A DNA stretch of 28,586 bases, taken from a virus. The notes below the pieces were generated by a model. The model was given only the letters and a program-made list of their open reading frames with translations, had not been told where the DNA came from and did no database searches. How positions within the stretch are numbered: the first letter of the stretch is position 1; each line of letters opens with the position of its first letter. Below are positions 8,859 through 17,841 of this stretch, piece after piece. The position numbers were made by a program, and so were the translations under genes. Location of the stretch: positions 1 to 28,586 of IMG/VR virus record IMGVR_UViG_3300029624_000205; one strand, 5' to 3'.

Positions 8859-8887
8859 AGTATACACTAGCATGAATACCGTGTCAT
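8859..8887 (-). promoter_or_regulatory. Sigma-70-like promoter for the TR RNA
   Basis: On the minus strand ATGACA (8887-8882) and TATACT (8864-8859) are separated by exactly 17 nt, matching 5/6 and 5/6 bases of the consensus. Transcription would begin near 8852, about 40 nt before TR. This would make TR RNA independent of read-through from target 2, whose gene ends with a terminator at 8957-8979. Confidence 0.6.
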
Positions 8888-8908
8888 CATCACAGATAGA
8901 TTTGAAGT

Positions 8909-8957
8909 CCCTTCTCCCAGCGTAGCGTTTGGGAGAGGGGATTTAGGGGTGAGGGCA
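8909..8957. repeat. Palindromic intergenic repeat, copy B
   Basis: CCCTTCTCCCA and TGGGAGAGGGG form an imperfect stem around a 10-nt loop, followed by ATTTAGGGGTGAGGGCAA, the same tail as copy A at 8437-8474. It lies between the TR promoter and the target 2 terminator. Confidence 0.5.
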
Positions 8958-8979
8958 AAAAGACCCGCCTAACGGCGGG
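8957..8979 (-). terminator. Intrinsic terminator of DGR target 2
   Basis: On the minus strand a CCCGCC-GTTA-GGCGGG hairpin (8979-8964) is followed by TCTTTTT (8963-8957), a good Rho-independent terminator about 66 nt after the target 2 stop. The same hairpin follows target 1 (7008-7023) but lacks the T run there. Confidence 0.65.
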
Positions 8980-9058
8980 ACGGGGGGCTAAAATACGTCT
9001 ACGCCGTATTTTTTGCCTACGGCAACCGCCCACAGTGTCCAGTGTTACACAGAGAAGG
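8962..9058. repeat. Conserved VR-flanking box, copy 2
   Basis: This is the inverted copy of 6929-7025, identical except for A8971. It contains the same stems: 9005-9012 with 8990-8997, 9018-9023 with 9003-9008, and 8974-8979 with 8964-8969. Together with the VRs it forms a continuous 217-bp inverted duplication (6809-7025 with 8962-9178) whose only other differences are at mutable adenine sites. Confidence 0.8.
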
Positions 9059-12000
9059 GGGACGAACACAAACGAAATCCGTAGTCATTGATACGGGAGT
9101 AACTAGCGCTGCTGCTACGATAGGCGGAACGCGCAAGATCAAAGTTGTAAGCCCAACTACCACCGCGCAACACCCGACGAACTTTTGTTCTGTTTACATC
9201 TTCCCGTATCTTGAAATCAGTATAGGGATAGGGCAAGTCGTCGGCATAAATTGAGTGTGTCCATGTATAGGCGTTGCCCGACAAATCATACGCACCTTCA
9301 GGTGTGGCGTTGTCAAAAATACCCACAGGCGTTGTGCGCCGAATATGACTTTCAAAGGTGTTGCTTCGACTTACATCAAATGTCCCACCGTAAGGAAATT
9401 GTCTGCCATCCAGACCGCGTGCAGAGGCTTCAAATTCGACCTCAGATGGCAGAGTATAAGGTTTGCCTGTCTGTGCCGATAACCATTTACAGTAAGCGCG
9501 AGCTTCAAACCATGTCACGCCGACGACAGGTTGAGCAGGGTTGTTAAAACGGGTGTCATTCCAGTATTCAGGCTGGCGATAGATTTGACCTGATGGGAAG
9601 GTCTCATCTAGCCAAGACTCAAATTGTTCATCAGACCAATTACGGATTGTAATCCAATCATCAGCCTCTTTAGATGTAATTCTGTTTTGTGTAACCAAAT
9701 CACGAATCGTTTGTTCAGATACACTTTGAAACGTTTTGCGATTCTCGCGCCATTGTTGCTTACTTCCTTCGGTACTTCCTTCCCCCCGCAACCATGCCAG
9801 AGCCTCATCCGTGTCCCACCATTGCTCGTCTTTATATCCATCTGCCTGCATAAACAGGGCATATTCGGCGTTGGTCACGGGAAATTGCCCGATGCTAAAG
9901 GCTTCCAGTTGAACGGTATGAGCAGGCTTTTCACGGTCATATTGGCTATTATCGTCACCGATGGGGTACATACCTGCAGGCATGTTAATCATCGGCGGGA
10001 GCAGATAATCGCCATATGCGCCTGTTTTGCGCTCAAATCGTGGGTCGCCTAATTCGCCTAACGCCAACCCTGCTGAAATCCTTGCGCGTAGGTCAGCACT
10101 CATATCCTGTGTGCGGTCAATCAAGCGTTGCTGGATGTCGCGTTTGAGGTCATCGCTAATGCGAATCTCTGCTGAACTGGCACACCGCGCAGAGAGTGGC
10201 AGGTTGTGGTCAATCAGGTTACGCACAAAGGCATCGGGGTCGTCCGCCATCGGGGAAGCCGTCAGGGTGGTTTCTTCCCATCCTGTCTGTGGTAATACGG
10301 GCAAGGGGTCGCCATCGGCTAATCCTGCAATGGTCTCATCCAGTGACGGGCTAACTTTATCGGCTTGCCATTCGACATGCACCAGCTCAGGGTTAGGATT
10401 CTTCGCCAGCTCACGCGAGGCAAAAAATTCTTGCAACAACTGATGGAAAAAGAGAATCTCATCCTGTGTAATGTCCTCATCCAGCACATTGAGCGATACC
10501 CCAACTTTGAGGATGTCCTCATCGCGCTCATGGTCAAGCAAGTCGCAGGCATCATCAAAGTTAATACGTACCTGTGCGCCTTCGGTCTCCAGTCCATCTT
10601 CCTGCATGGTAAATGCCAATTGGCTAATGCGCGGGAGCAAGATACCGCGTTCAGGCAATTCAAAGGGGTTGCGCCATTGTGCGCGTGTCAACTTGCGATG
10701 GTCGCGCTCGGTCAATAGCGTGTCAGGTTGTAAGAGTGGTTGATGGTTGAGTTCACGGTCAAGTGCCTGCCGAATAAAGCCTGTGAACAGCGATGCACGC
10801 CCTTTCGGGACTTCACGGGTGGCTTCGACCTGTTCGCATAACAATTTGAGGAAATAGGGGGTCTGAAATAGGCTAAATTGGGGTGAGCCTTCGAGTTCGT
10901 TCCAGATAAGGTCTTCATGGGCTGGCGTGTATACACTTAGGAACTTGCGTAGCTGGTCTTTATCCATCGGTTGTACTTCGACCTGTGGTACACGCAAATC
11001 AGGACTGCTCAAGTTGGCACTATAATCGAGGCTACGACAGGTGAACACCAGTCGATTGCCTGCCCGTGCCTGTTCCTGTGCAAATGTGCGCCATACATCT
11101 ACCCGCTGATGGTATTCGGCGGTACTGCTGTGAGGCATCTCATTGAGTGCATCTAGCAATAACAACACCTTGCCCTGATGCAGATAGCTATTCAAGGGTG
11201 GCAAATCCGGGTAACGTAACGTCCATTTGGCATTGAGCCATTCCTGTGGCGTGGGTAATGTGCCATCGGAAGCCCTGCGGTAGCCATTCAATTGAATGAA
11301 GAAGGTTATCTCATCGCCGTCATCGCGTAATTGGTCGATGCTATGGTCAAGTTGTAGCCGACGTGCTAGGCTACTCTTTCCGCTACCGGGCGCACCCAAT
11401 AAGACGAGTGCAGGGTCGTCTATTTTTGCCAATACGTCGCGCAAGTCATCAAAGCGGAAGTCGTCGGCTTTTTGCCAACGTTGTTGCTCTTGTTCGCCTT
11501 TGTCCAGTAGTAGCGTCAGATTGACAAATCGTTTATCCAGTCGGTAGCGGGGTAAAGACCATTCGGCAATGCGCCCCAAGCGGTATTCCGTCAAATTGAC
11601 TGGCTTATGTGCTTTGAGTTCAGTCGCCTGTTCTTCGGTGAGAATGACATCGCTATCAGGCTGTTGAATGGCATCCAACATCGCTTGCATCGTGTCGGGC
11701 AGTTCTCGTTCTTCGGTCTCTGCGTCGGGAATCACGCTCACCTTGTCTGCACCTGTAATGGCTTCGGGCAAGTCAAAGTCACGCTTGAGTTCAGCTAAGA
11801 GGCGGTCGAGTGCGGTCTGTAAGCTCTTACGGGCATCAATGTAATTGTAGGCATAGATACGACTATGTAGCTCACAATCTTCCACATAAATGGGATAGAT
11901 GGGCTTGCGCTTTTGGTCGTAGAAGAACCATTCTCGATGTACCTCTTTGCGGTAAGGCATCGACGCAGACGACAGCAATAAGACCATGCGCTGAGATTCT

Positions 12001-12500
12001 TGTAAGGCGGTCTCAATGGTCATGTCCCAGTTCGCGCCCTCGCGGATTTCACTGGTATCCCTGAAAACCTTTACGCCTGCGCTAATCAGGAATTGCTCGA
12101 TTTTCTCAGCAATTGGCTGTTGTGGTCGCGCATAGGAGATGAAGACGTAGAGTTCATCTTCGTCAAAGGTCTTTTCAGGTGGTGTGATGTCGGGCAATAG
12201 GGCAGGTGCAGAGAACTGACTGAGAATGTCATCTATCTGCTTTTGGCGGTCATCGCCGACCTGTTCGCGCAGGTCTTCCAGTAGCATGACGATGGCAGGT
12301 TTTCCCGCTTCGATTTCACCGAAGTCTTCCAGTGTGCGAACGAGCCGAACAGTGAACCCACGTGCCGCCCCTGACCAATTAATGCGATCAAGTACAGGTG
12401 AGCCATACAACGCCGATTCAATTAAGGCTTTGCGCTCATCAGCATCGGTCATGTCGTGTAAAAGTTGGGCAATAATGCGGTCAAATAGTGGTTTATTCAT
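9045..12500 (-). CDS. DGR target 2: TIR-NACHT-FGE-fold receptor with variable C-terminus
   Basis: A 1,151-residue paralogue of target 1 in the opposite orientation. Residues 1-95 form an effector-associated-like domain close to that of the partial gene at 1-654 ([16 protein letters not shown]). Residues about 118-240 are TIR ([10 protein letters not shown]; Glu in REWFFYDQ). NACHT follows, with Walker [10 protein letters not shown] at 369-377 and Walker [10 protein letters not shown] around Asp450; helical repeats lead to an FGE/C-type-lectin-fold domain from residue 837 ([60 protein letters not shown]). The last 43 residues lie in VR2. Compared with target 1, sequence is diverged throughout except the VR and its flank. 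I see no clear ribosome binding site before ATG 12500. The role as a ligand-triggered STAND receptor with a TIR effector is inferred from family knowledge. Confidence 0.9.
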   Translation of the reverse strand: MNKPLFDRIIAQLLHDMTDADERKALIESALYGSPVLDRINWSGAARGFTVRLVRTLEDFGEIEAGKPAIVMLLEDLREQVGDDRQKQIDDILSQFSAPALLPDITPPEKTFDEDELYVFISYARPQQPIAEKIEQFLISAGVKVFRDTSEIREGANWDMTIETALQESQRMVLLLSSASMPYRKEVHREWFFYDQKRKPIYPIYVEDCELHSRIYAYNYIDARKSLQTALDRLLAELKRDFDLPEAITGADKVSVIPDAETEERELPDTMQAMLDAIQQPDSDVILTEEQATELKAHKPVNLTEYRLGRIAEWSLPRYRLDKRFVNLTLLLDKGEQEQQRWQKADDFRFDDLRDVLAKIDDPALVLLGAPGSGKSSLARRLQLDHSIDQLRDDGDEITFFIQLNGYRRASDGTLPTPQEWLNAKWTLRYPDLPPLNSYLHQGKVLLLLDALNEMPHSSTAEYHQRVDVWRTFAQEQARAGNRLVFTCRSLDYSANLSSPDLRVPQVEVQPMDKDQLRKFLSVYTPAHEDLIWNELEGSPQFSLFQTPYFLKLLCEQVEATREVPKGRASLFTGFIRQALDRELNHQPLLQPDTLLTERDHRKLTRAQWRNPFELPERGILLPRISQLAFTMQEDGLETEGAQVRINFDDACDLLDHERDEDILKVGVSLNVLDEDITQDEILFFHQLLQEFFASRELAKNPNPELVHVEWQADKVSPSLDETIAGLADGDPLPVLPQTGWEETTLTASPMADDPDAFVRNLIDHNLPLSARCASSAEIRISDDLKRDIQQRLIDRTQDMSADLRARISAGLALGELGDPRFERKTGAYGDYLLPPMINMPAGMYPIGDDNSQYDREKPAHTVQLEAFSIGQFPVTNAEYALFMQADGYKDEQWWDTDEALAWLRGEGSTEGSKQQWRENRKTFQSVSEQTIRDLVTQNRITSKEADDWITIRNWSDEQFESWLDETFPSGQIYRQPEYWNDTRFNNPAQPVVGVTWFEARAYCKWLSAQTGKPYTLPSEVEFEASARGLDGRQFPYGGTFDVSRSNTFESHIRRTTPVGIFDNATPEGAYDLSGNAYTWTHSIYADDLPYPYTDFKIREDVNRTKVRRVLRGGSWAYNFDLARSAYRSSSASYSRINDYGFRLCSSPFSV
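9059..9179 (-). repeat. DGR variable region VR2
   Basis: The 121 bp align with TR (8693-8813) at a constant offset of 366 with no gap. There are 17 substitutions, every one at a TR adenine (minus-strand sense), giving changes such as AAC to TAC, AAT to CTT, AAC to AGC, AAT to GCT and AAC to GAC. VR2 shares few mutated states with VR1, so the two have been diversified separately. Confidence 0.95.
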
Positions 12501-12535
12501 ATTGTCGATTCAAATGTACATTAATCATTTTGTCT

Positions 12536-12550
12536 AGTGTAACGTACACT
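12536..12550. promoter_or_regulatory. Palindrome, possible operator
   Basis: AGTGTA-acg-TACACT, with 6-bp arms, lies 36 nt before the start of target 2 in the 287-bp divergent gap between target 2 and the capsid protease gene. It is placed where a repressor could control target 2. No regulator gene is visible in the window, so this is a weak call. Confidence 0.25.
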
Positions 12551-12660
12551 CTCAAATCATGCACCTATAACGAACATAATCTAGTATAGATCAACCTCGT
12601 CTGTATTTTGTTGCTAATTATCATCATAAAAGGTATAGAACAAAGTAAAAACGTCTCAAT

Positions 12661-12689
12661 TTGCATTAACCGAACGTTTGTGCTATATT
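12661..12689 (+). promoter_or_regulatory. Extended -10 promoter for the capsid operon
   Basis: TTGCAT (12661-12666) and TATATT (12684-12689) are 17 nt apart, and TG at 12681-12682 extends the -10. The context TTGTGCTATATTAAG resembles the one before the portal gene. It would restart late transcription after the DGR island, about 95 nt before the protease start. Confidence 0.5.
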
Positions 12690-12787
12690 AAGGGTACGAA
12701 AATTCCATATTTTCACCAACGCGCGTTGTCATGTCCTCTCCGGGGAGGATTTGCCAACGTTTTTTGTTTTCTAATGAGGGATTGTGT

Positions 12788-14083
12788 ATGAGTACACCAA
12801 CAACACAACTTGAGCAGGTTCATGAATATACGCTGGTTACACAGTTTGGAGGCGGCGCACCGTGTCCAGCGATTCCGACGCTATCACAGGTTGATGTCGA
12901 CGCATTGACCGAGGGCGACGATGACCCGTTGTTTGTGACTTTGCAAATCAGTGAAGTTGGACGGGTGTCCAAAAATGGTGTGATCTACGACGAAGACTTG
13001 GTGTCTACAATCGAACAGTCTATCCGTGAGGGTGGGGTGCAAGCATTGATGGGGCATCTACCAGACAGTGAAATTAGCACCGCATTCCCGCATAGTGACA
13101 ATGGCACAACCCCGCTCGCAGGCTTCTGGGTTGGTGTCTTGCGTGTTGGTGAAATATTGTGGGGCAAGGCATATGTGCCACCGGGGAATGTTCGCAAGTA
13201 TATCCGTCAGTTGAAAGCAACAGGCGGGAAACTTGGGGTTAGTTTCTTCGGTCGGGCACACGTTGAGGAATATGACGATGGGACTCGCAGGTTAATCGAC
13301 TTTGAACTCGACACATTGGACTTTGCACCACATAACCGAGCTTCATTGACTCTCGCAGGGGATTTTGAAGTCACCAGTGAAATCGACAAACAAGATCAGG
13401 AGGGCGATATGCCTACTGAAATCAATAGTATCAATGATGTTCCTCAGTCCGTTCGTGAGCAAATTCGTCAGGAGGTCTTGGAAGAGACCGAAGCAACCGA
13501 AAATGCGCAACGGGTGCAGGAACTGGAACAGCAAGTATCCGAACAAGAACAAACCATCGCCGAGATGCGTGAATATGGTCGTATCGTGACCGAAATCAGC
13601 GCATTCTTGCCAGATGATGCCGACCTTGTTGCTATCGTCCGCGAAATGAACGATGTGCAGATGCGTCTGGTCGAGATTCTTGGCAGAGATGTCAGCCTCG
13701 TGACTCGCATTGAAGAACTGCACTCGACGGTGCAGGAGTTCGAGCAGGAACGTTTCAACAGTGCGGTAGCCGAGCAGGTGGCTGAACTGACCGACTGGCA
13801 AGTATCAGGTGAGATCAACACGAATCGCTTGAACATGCTTCGTCAGAACTTCCAGACACAGGTACTGGCACAGATGGGCGATGACCGCGATGCGAAAAAC
13901 GTCGCCGAAGTGGCACAGTCTGTTTGGGACAATGGCTTCCGAGTCATTGCGGAAAGCGTTCGCGATGCAATGGCGGGACCGTCAGCGTTTGTGAATAGCA
14001 AGCAACAGCCAAGTGACTTCAAAGAACAGATGAAGTCACCAGATGAACAGAAGTCGCTCAAAGCCAAATACGGCATCAGCTAG
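12788..14083 (+). CDS. Prohead protease with C-terminal scaffold
   Basis: A 431-residue protein. Residues 1-200 fit the HK97-type prohead serine protease fold: a His in MGHLPDS (H90) and a Ser in LGVSFFG (S152) are candidate catalytic residues, and ELDTLDFAPHNRASL closes the domain. Residues 210-390 are charged and helical (QEVLEETEATENAQRVQELE and later EELHSTVQEFEQE), as expected of a scaffold that is cleaved and expelled during maturation. The C-terminus ends with a basic capsid-binding-like tail. I chose ATG 12788 because GAGGG precedes it; the frame is open to 12731. It sits just before decoration and major capsid genes, the usual order. The protease-scaffold fusion is likely; the catalytic residues are inferred from pattern. 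Confidence 0.75.
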   Translation: MSTPTTQLEQVHEYTLVTQFGGGAPCPAIPTLSQVDVDALTEGDDDPLFVTLQISEVGRVSKNGVIYDEDLVSTIEQSIREGGVQALMGHLPDSEISTAFPHSDNGTTPLAGFWVGVLRVGEILWGKAYVPPGNVRKYIRQLKATGGKLGVSFFGRAHVEEYDDGTRRLIDFELDTLDFAPHNRASLTLAGDFEVTSEIDKQDQEGDMPTEINSINDVPQSVREQIRQEVLEETEATENAQRVQELEQQVSEQEQTIAEMREYGRIVTEISAFLPDDADLVAIVREMNDVQMRLVEILGRDVSLVTRIEELHSTVQEFEQERFNSAVAEQVAELTDWQVSGEINTNRLNMLRQNFQTQVLAQMGDDRDAKNVAEVAQSVWDNGFRVIAESVRDAMAGPSAFVNSKQQPSDFKEQMKSPDEQKSLKAKYGIS

Positions 14084-14112
14084 CGATCATCAGATAAACA
14101 GGAGATATAACG

Positions 14113-14544
14113 ATGGCAACAATCACCATTGATCCAACAAAAGTACGCCCATTATTTGGCTCGATCACGCGCCAATTTGTAATGGGTGAAGCAAGCCAGT
14201 GTGGTCGCTGGGCAATTGTCGGTTCTGACGCAACATTAACAGAAACCGATGCCGAAGAGGCTGCCACCAGTGACGGGACAGTCGTCCTCATTGTGGCTGG
14301 GAGCAAACAGAGTACCGATGGTGCTGTAGCAAATGGCGAAACGGTCACTGCTGTTGCGTTCGGTCCCGTTGCGATGCCGGGAGCGGATCTTGATCCGACC
14401 GATGACTACTACCTCGCAGACACGACCAGTACGGTAGATGGTCTGATGGGAGACACAGCAGGCACAGTGACACGTCGATGTGGGCGCGCGCTGGAAAGCG
14501 AAGTCTTCTTCGTCAATCCAGACATTGCAGAGGCAACCAGTTAG
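14113..14544 (+). CDS. Probable head decoration (cement) protein
   Basis: A 143-residue, acidic, beta-rich, Gly/Thr/Ala-rich protein starting after a GGAGAT ribosome binding site. Small proteins of this composition between scaffold/protease and major capsid genes are typically trimeric decoration proteins that stabilise the expanded shell (lambda gpD or DUF2190 type). I see TVVLIVAG and GETVTAVAFGPVAM strands that fit such a fold but no diagnostic motif. The call depends mainly on size, composition and position. Confidence 0.65.
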   Translation: MATITIDPTKVRPLFGSITRQFVMGEASQCGRWAIVGSDATLTETDAEEAATSDGTVVLIVAGSKQSTDGAVANGETVTAVAFGPVAMPGADLDPTDDYYLADTTSTVDGLMGDTAGTVTRRCGRALESEVFFVNPDIAEATS

Positions 14545-14581
14545 GCAGTCGCCTGATCTGGACTGAAAGAAAGGAAATCAC

Positions 14582-15721
14582 ATGTCAGTATTAGGACCTA
14601 CAGCACTTATGGACATCGCACTGCCGACAGGTGTGGATGCTTCTACTATTTTGAATTTTGAAATGCGCGATGGCATGACCCCACAAGAGGTGATCGCCCT
14701 CGCCGCAACAACTATCGGCGAAGTCAATGAAGAACTCGAACGGAAATACGGTGGATTAGTCACCTACACCCGTAGCATCTATGCAAAATATCGCCAAGCC
14801 AACGGGACACGCCGAATGACTCCGGTTCGGTCAGAATTTAACAGCCCCGACCCTGTTCGTTCTGACTCAATTGGTCACATGCTTGCTCTCACACCGTATA
14901 ACGACGCAACCGCATGGTCTGTGAGTTATTTGCGTGAAGCACATATGGAAGATATCCGGTTTGATCTGGATGAAATCCGTGATAGCTGGAGAGATCGGGT
15001 TGATTATGATGTTATCACTCGTATGTTCAGCAACACAGAGATTCGCATTGGTCAGGGATATTCTCCCGGTTGGGCAATTGGAACGGGCACAAACTTAAAC
15101 TTCATCCCCCCTGATTGGATGGGGTACTCGTTTGAATCAACACATACGCATTTCATCCGGACAAATGCAGCGATCAGCTCATCCAATGCGCTGACTGCTA
15201 TGAAAAATGCGGCAAAAGAACTGGCGCATCATGGGCTTACAGGCGATAAAGTGGCGCTCATTAGTGAAGCTGATATTGAGAAATATGAGGGCATGACAGG
15301 CTTTGTTGATATTCTCCCTGAACGGATTCAAGTCAATACGGGTGCGACTGATATTCTGCGTGTGTATGGACGCACTGAAGGGGTTCCGGGTGAACCGATT
15401 GGCTTCTTGAATACCAAACATGGGCTTGTGGAAATCCGATATCACGAACGCATTCCGACAGGGTACTTCTGGATGGGCAAGAGCTTCGGTGTCAATGATA
15501 GTCGAAACCCATTGGCGATCCGATATAACCCAAATGTCGGACCGAATGGTGGCGGTTTCGGGATGCTGGTTATGCCACAAGTTGACCGCAGTCTAACCCC
15601 ACGCTTAGATTATCTCAAATTTGATGCTGAGCATGGTATCAATGTGAACAATCGTCTGAATGGTGTTGCATATCAGATCGCTTCTGGCGGTACAAACTGG
15701 GAAAACCCGACGATTAGCTAA
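14582..15721 (+). CDS. Major capsid protein (HK97 fold)
   Basis: A 379-residue protein in the place and of the size expected for the major capsid protein. It has an N-terminal arm, a helix rich in charged residues (EVNEELERKYGG), a middle with DVITRMFSNTEI, ALTAMKNAAKELAHHGL and an A-domain-like region with GEPIGFLNTKHGLVEI, and ends with a hydrophobic DYLKFDAEHGINVNN segment. AAGGA precedes the ATG. Hundreds of copies would build the icosahedral shell. No catalytic motifs are present, as expected for a structural protein. I cannot identify the exact coat family. Confidence 0.8.
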   Translation: MSVLGPTALMDIALPTGVDASTILNFEMRDGMTPQEVIALAATTIGEVNEELERKYGGLVTYTRSIYAKYRQANGTRRMTPVRSEFNSPDPVRSDSIGHMLALTPYNDATAWSVSYLREAHMEDIRFDLDEIRDSWRDRVDYDVITRMFSNTEIRIGQGYSPGWAIGTGTNLNFIPPDWMGYSFESTHTHFIRTNAAISSSNALTAMKNAAKELAHHGLTGDKVALISEADIEKYEGMTGFVDILPERIQVNTGATDILRVYGRTEGVPGEPIGFLNTKHGLVEIRYHERIPTGYFWMGKSFGVNDSRNPLAIRYNPNVGPNGGGFGMLVMPQVDRSLTPRLDYLKFDAEHGINVNNRLNGVAYQIASGGTNWENPTIS

Positions 15722-15732
15722 GGTAGCGTCAG

Positions 15733-16740
15733 ATGAAAATCAACTGGGTAGGTAACGGCTTCGATATATATAGCGGGTATGGGCGTATGGGGGCGTACTA
15801 TGTGCGGGAACTCTGTGCGCTTGGTATCGAGGTCGTGCCGACTCCAATTCAGGCGTTGACAGCTCCTGATTGGATGCGTTCGATGTTGACGACATTTGAC
15901 GAGGATACGTTGACAATTTCGTTAACAACCCCGCCACTGTTCCCGAAAAGTGTCAAGCGACAGTGGGCGTTCACGATGTATGAGGATACCTCCATACCAG
16001 AGGGTTGGGCGGACATCATCAATGAAACGTGTGAACGGTTGATCGTGCTGTGTGAGCATAATGCCGATACGTTCAAACAAGCCGGTGTGTCTGTGCCAAT
16101 TCATGTGGTGCATGGTGGTACAGACCCGGTAGAGTTTCCTCTCATTGTTGAGCGTCCGAAACGACCTTATACATTTATCTGTCTTGGAGACAGAGGGGTG
16201 CGTAAAGGGGTCGAGCAAGTCTGGCGGGCGTTCTTCGAGGCATTTGGCGACACTGATGAAGATGTCCGATTGCTCATCAAGATTCGTGAGGGTAGTCAGT
16301 CGGCGGTGCAATACGCGACCTTTGCCGATGAGCGGATACAGGTCTGGAAGGAAGATGTTGAGCATATTTCGGATGTGTATCGCGAGGGCGATTGCTTTGT
16401 CTTCCCTTCATATGGGGAAGGTTGGGGGATGCCTCCACGAGAAGCGGCGATGATGGGCTTGCCTGTGATCGCGACCGATTGGAGCGGGTTGTCCGTGGGC
16501 ATCGACGAGTGGGCGATACCGTTACGGGATTTCAAGCTGGTTCCGTCGCACCTGAAAACCAAGAATGGGCAGTGGGCGATGGTTAATCATCTTGAGGTCG
16601 CCGATAAGATGCGCTGGTGCTATGAGAATCAAGATAAGGCACGTCTAGTCGGTCGCAATGCCTCACGGTGGTTGCGTGAACATCAGACATGGACGCATTC
16701 GGCACAGAAGCTAAAAGCATTGATCAAGGAGCATGGATAG
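15733..16740 (+). CDS. Glycosyltransferase family 4-like, GT-B fold
   Basis: A 335-residue GT-B glycosyltransferase. The C-terminal half shows the GT4 signature SYGEGWGMPPREAAMMGLPV, with E229 and E237 forming the E-x7-E nucleotide-sugar motif, then ATDWSGL. The middle contains the phosphate-binding-type FICLGDRGVRKGVEQ. There is no transmembrane segment, so the enzyme is cytoplasmic. It lies between capsid and neck genes, 11 nt after the capsid stop and overlapping the next gene by one base, so it is co-expressed with virion proteins. In some actinobacteriophages a glycosyltransferase in this position modifies capsid or tail proteins; a similar role here is inferred. Acceptor and sugar are unknown. 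Confidence 0.85.
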   Translation: MKINWVGNGFDIYSGYGRMGAYYVRELCALGIEVVPTPIQALTAPDWMRSMLTTFDEDTLTISLTTPPLFPKSVKRQWAFTMYEDTSIPEGWADIINETCERLIVLCEHNADTFKQAGVSVPIHVVHGGTDPVEFPLIVERPKRPYTFICLGDRGVRKGVEQVWRAFFEAFGDTDEDVRLLIKIREGSQSAVQYATFADERIQVWKEDVEHISDVYREGDCFVFPSYGEGWGMPPREAAMMGLPVIATDWSGLSVGIDEWAIPLRDFKLVPSHLKTKNGQWAMVNHLEVADKMRWCYENQDKARLVGRNASRWLREHQTWTHSAQKLKALIKEHG

Positions 16741-17117
16741 TGGCGACATTAACAAACACAGAACTAGCATCGATGCGTCGGAAGGTTGCAGATACAGCTG
16801 AAACAGCGTGGGACGACGATGAGCTTCAGGCAATTTACACGGAAGCCAATGGTGACCTTAATGAAGCGATTGCCGTCTGCTATGAAGAATTAATGGCGAA
16901 TGCGGCAAAGTTTTCTGACTACACGCAGAATGAATCCAGTGAGAAGCGCAAGCAAATCTTCGACAATCTAGGCAAGATGGCGACGTATTATCGCGGGTTA
17001 TCTGACCAGAATCAGGTATCAGCGAAGATTGTCGGCATCAAGCAACGTCCGCCACGCAATAAGCGGAAACCGGGCGACTATCGACGGCGTAAACTTTTGC
17101 CGAATGATTGGATGTAG
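16740..17117 (+). CDS. Probable head-tail adaptor protein
   Basis: A 125-residue protein starting at GTG 16740, which overlaps the glycosyltransferase stop (TAGTG) and is preceded by AAGGAG at a good distance. An in-frame ATG at 16689 lies deep inside the previous gene and is unlikely. Residues 1-85 are helical (MRRKVADTAETAWDDDELQA; AVCYEELMANAAKFSDY) like connectors of the gp6/gp15 type that dock under the portal. The C-terminal tail is strongly basic (RPPRNKRKPGDYRRRK). Assignment is by position, size and helical pattern. Confidence 0.65.
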   Translation: MATLTNTELASMRRKVADTAETAWDDDELQAIYTEANGDLNEAIAVCYEELMANAAKFSDYTQNESSEKRKQIFDNLGKMATYYRGLSDQNQVSAKIVGIKQRPPRNKRKPGDYRRRKLLPNDWM

Positions 17118-17119
17118 GC

Positions 17120-17491
17120 ATGGCTGACTTCAACGCATGGCTCGCGCAGGGCAACGAAGCGATCAGCGCGACGAATCGGGCTGTGGATGCGTGGAATCGG
17201 ATCCAGCGTAATCCAACTAGTATCACGCTGGTTCGGGGGGCTGTTGAGCAATCCGCACAGACGGTTCGGATTGAGTTCGATAACGCGGTGGATTCAGAGT
17301 ATCGGGGCGATGGCGGCGGTATTTCGTCAGGTCGAGATGCTGTGATCTTCGGGGTCAAGAACCATCCAACGGTCGATGATACAGACATCCAGCGAGGGGA
17401 TCGGTTTGCTATCAACGGTCAGCAGTATCGTGTGATACAGACGATTCTTGTGCCCGGTGAAGTACAGGCGACATGCGAGGTGCTGTCATGA
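17120..17491 (+). CDS. Probable head closure / stopper protein
   Basis: A 123-residue protein. I start it at ATG 17120 (MADFNAW), just after the previous stop; a TTG at 17108 in the same frame is less likely. After a short N-terminal helix the protein is predicted beta-rich (TSITLVRG, QTVRIEFDN, DRFAINGQQYRVIQ, VQATCEVLS), which fits the beta-barrel head-closure proteins (SPP1 gp16-like) that follow the adaptor. Its end overlaps the next start by 4 nt (ATGA). The role is inferred from order and fold pattern. Confidence 0.6.
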   Translation: MADFNAWLAQGNEAISATNRAVDAWNRIQRNPTSITLVRGAVEQSAQTVRIEFDNAVDSEYRGDGGGISSGRDAVIFGVKNHPTVDDTDIQRGDRFAINGQQYRVIQTILVPGEVQATCEVLS

Positions 17492-17841
17492 GTGCTGATG
17501 TGCAGTGGACAGGCATGGACTCAATGTTTAAACGCATGGAAGAGTACGCCGACAAAGTCCATTTTGCGATGAAATCTGTTGCAGATTACTTTAAGGCTGT
17601 GTTCGAGCAATATGCAAAAGAGAATGCGCCATGGACAGATAGGACAGGTAATGCGCGCCAAACACTTCATGGATGGGTCGAGAAGCTATCGAACGACACA
17701 GTAGAGCTTTACTTGTCGCATGGGGTGGAATACGGGCTAGCCTTAGAGACGCGTTTCGGGGGCGTATATGGAATCGTGTGGGACACAATCCAAGCCCACC
17801 TAGAGCCGATTCGTAAGATGTTGCAAGGAATATTTGGTTAA
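17488..17841 (+). CDS. HK97 gp10-like neck protein
   Basis: A 117-residue protein with the typical pattern of the HK97 gp10 family: a long N-terminal helix (SMFKRMEEYADKVHF), NAPWTDRTGNARQTL, then VELYLSHGVEYGLALE and a C-terminal helix. These proteins sit in the neck between head-completion and tail-terminator genes. ATG 17488 overlaps the previous stop (ATGA) with GAGG upstream; an ATG at 17473 also exists. The last 42 bp overlap the 3' end of the endonuclease-like gene on the other strand. Confidence 0.75.
   Translation: MSADVQWTGMDSMFKRMEEYADKVHFAMKSVADYFKAVFEQYAKENAPWTDRTGNARQTLHGWVEKLSNDTVELYLSHGVEYGLALETRFGGVYGIVWDTIQAHLEPIRKMLQGIFG

Noticed and set aside
8583-8873. Minus-strand open frame of 96 codons through TR, with RGGSW and GFRLCSS
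   Set aside because: It is TR copied from a target gene; the homology ends at the TR borders, there is no ribosome binding site, and the Asn-rich part reflects the adenine template.
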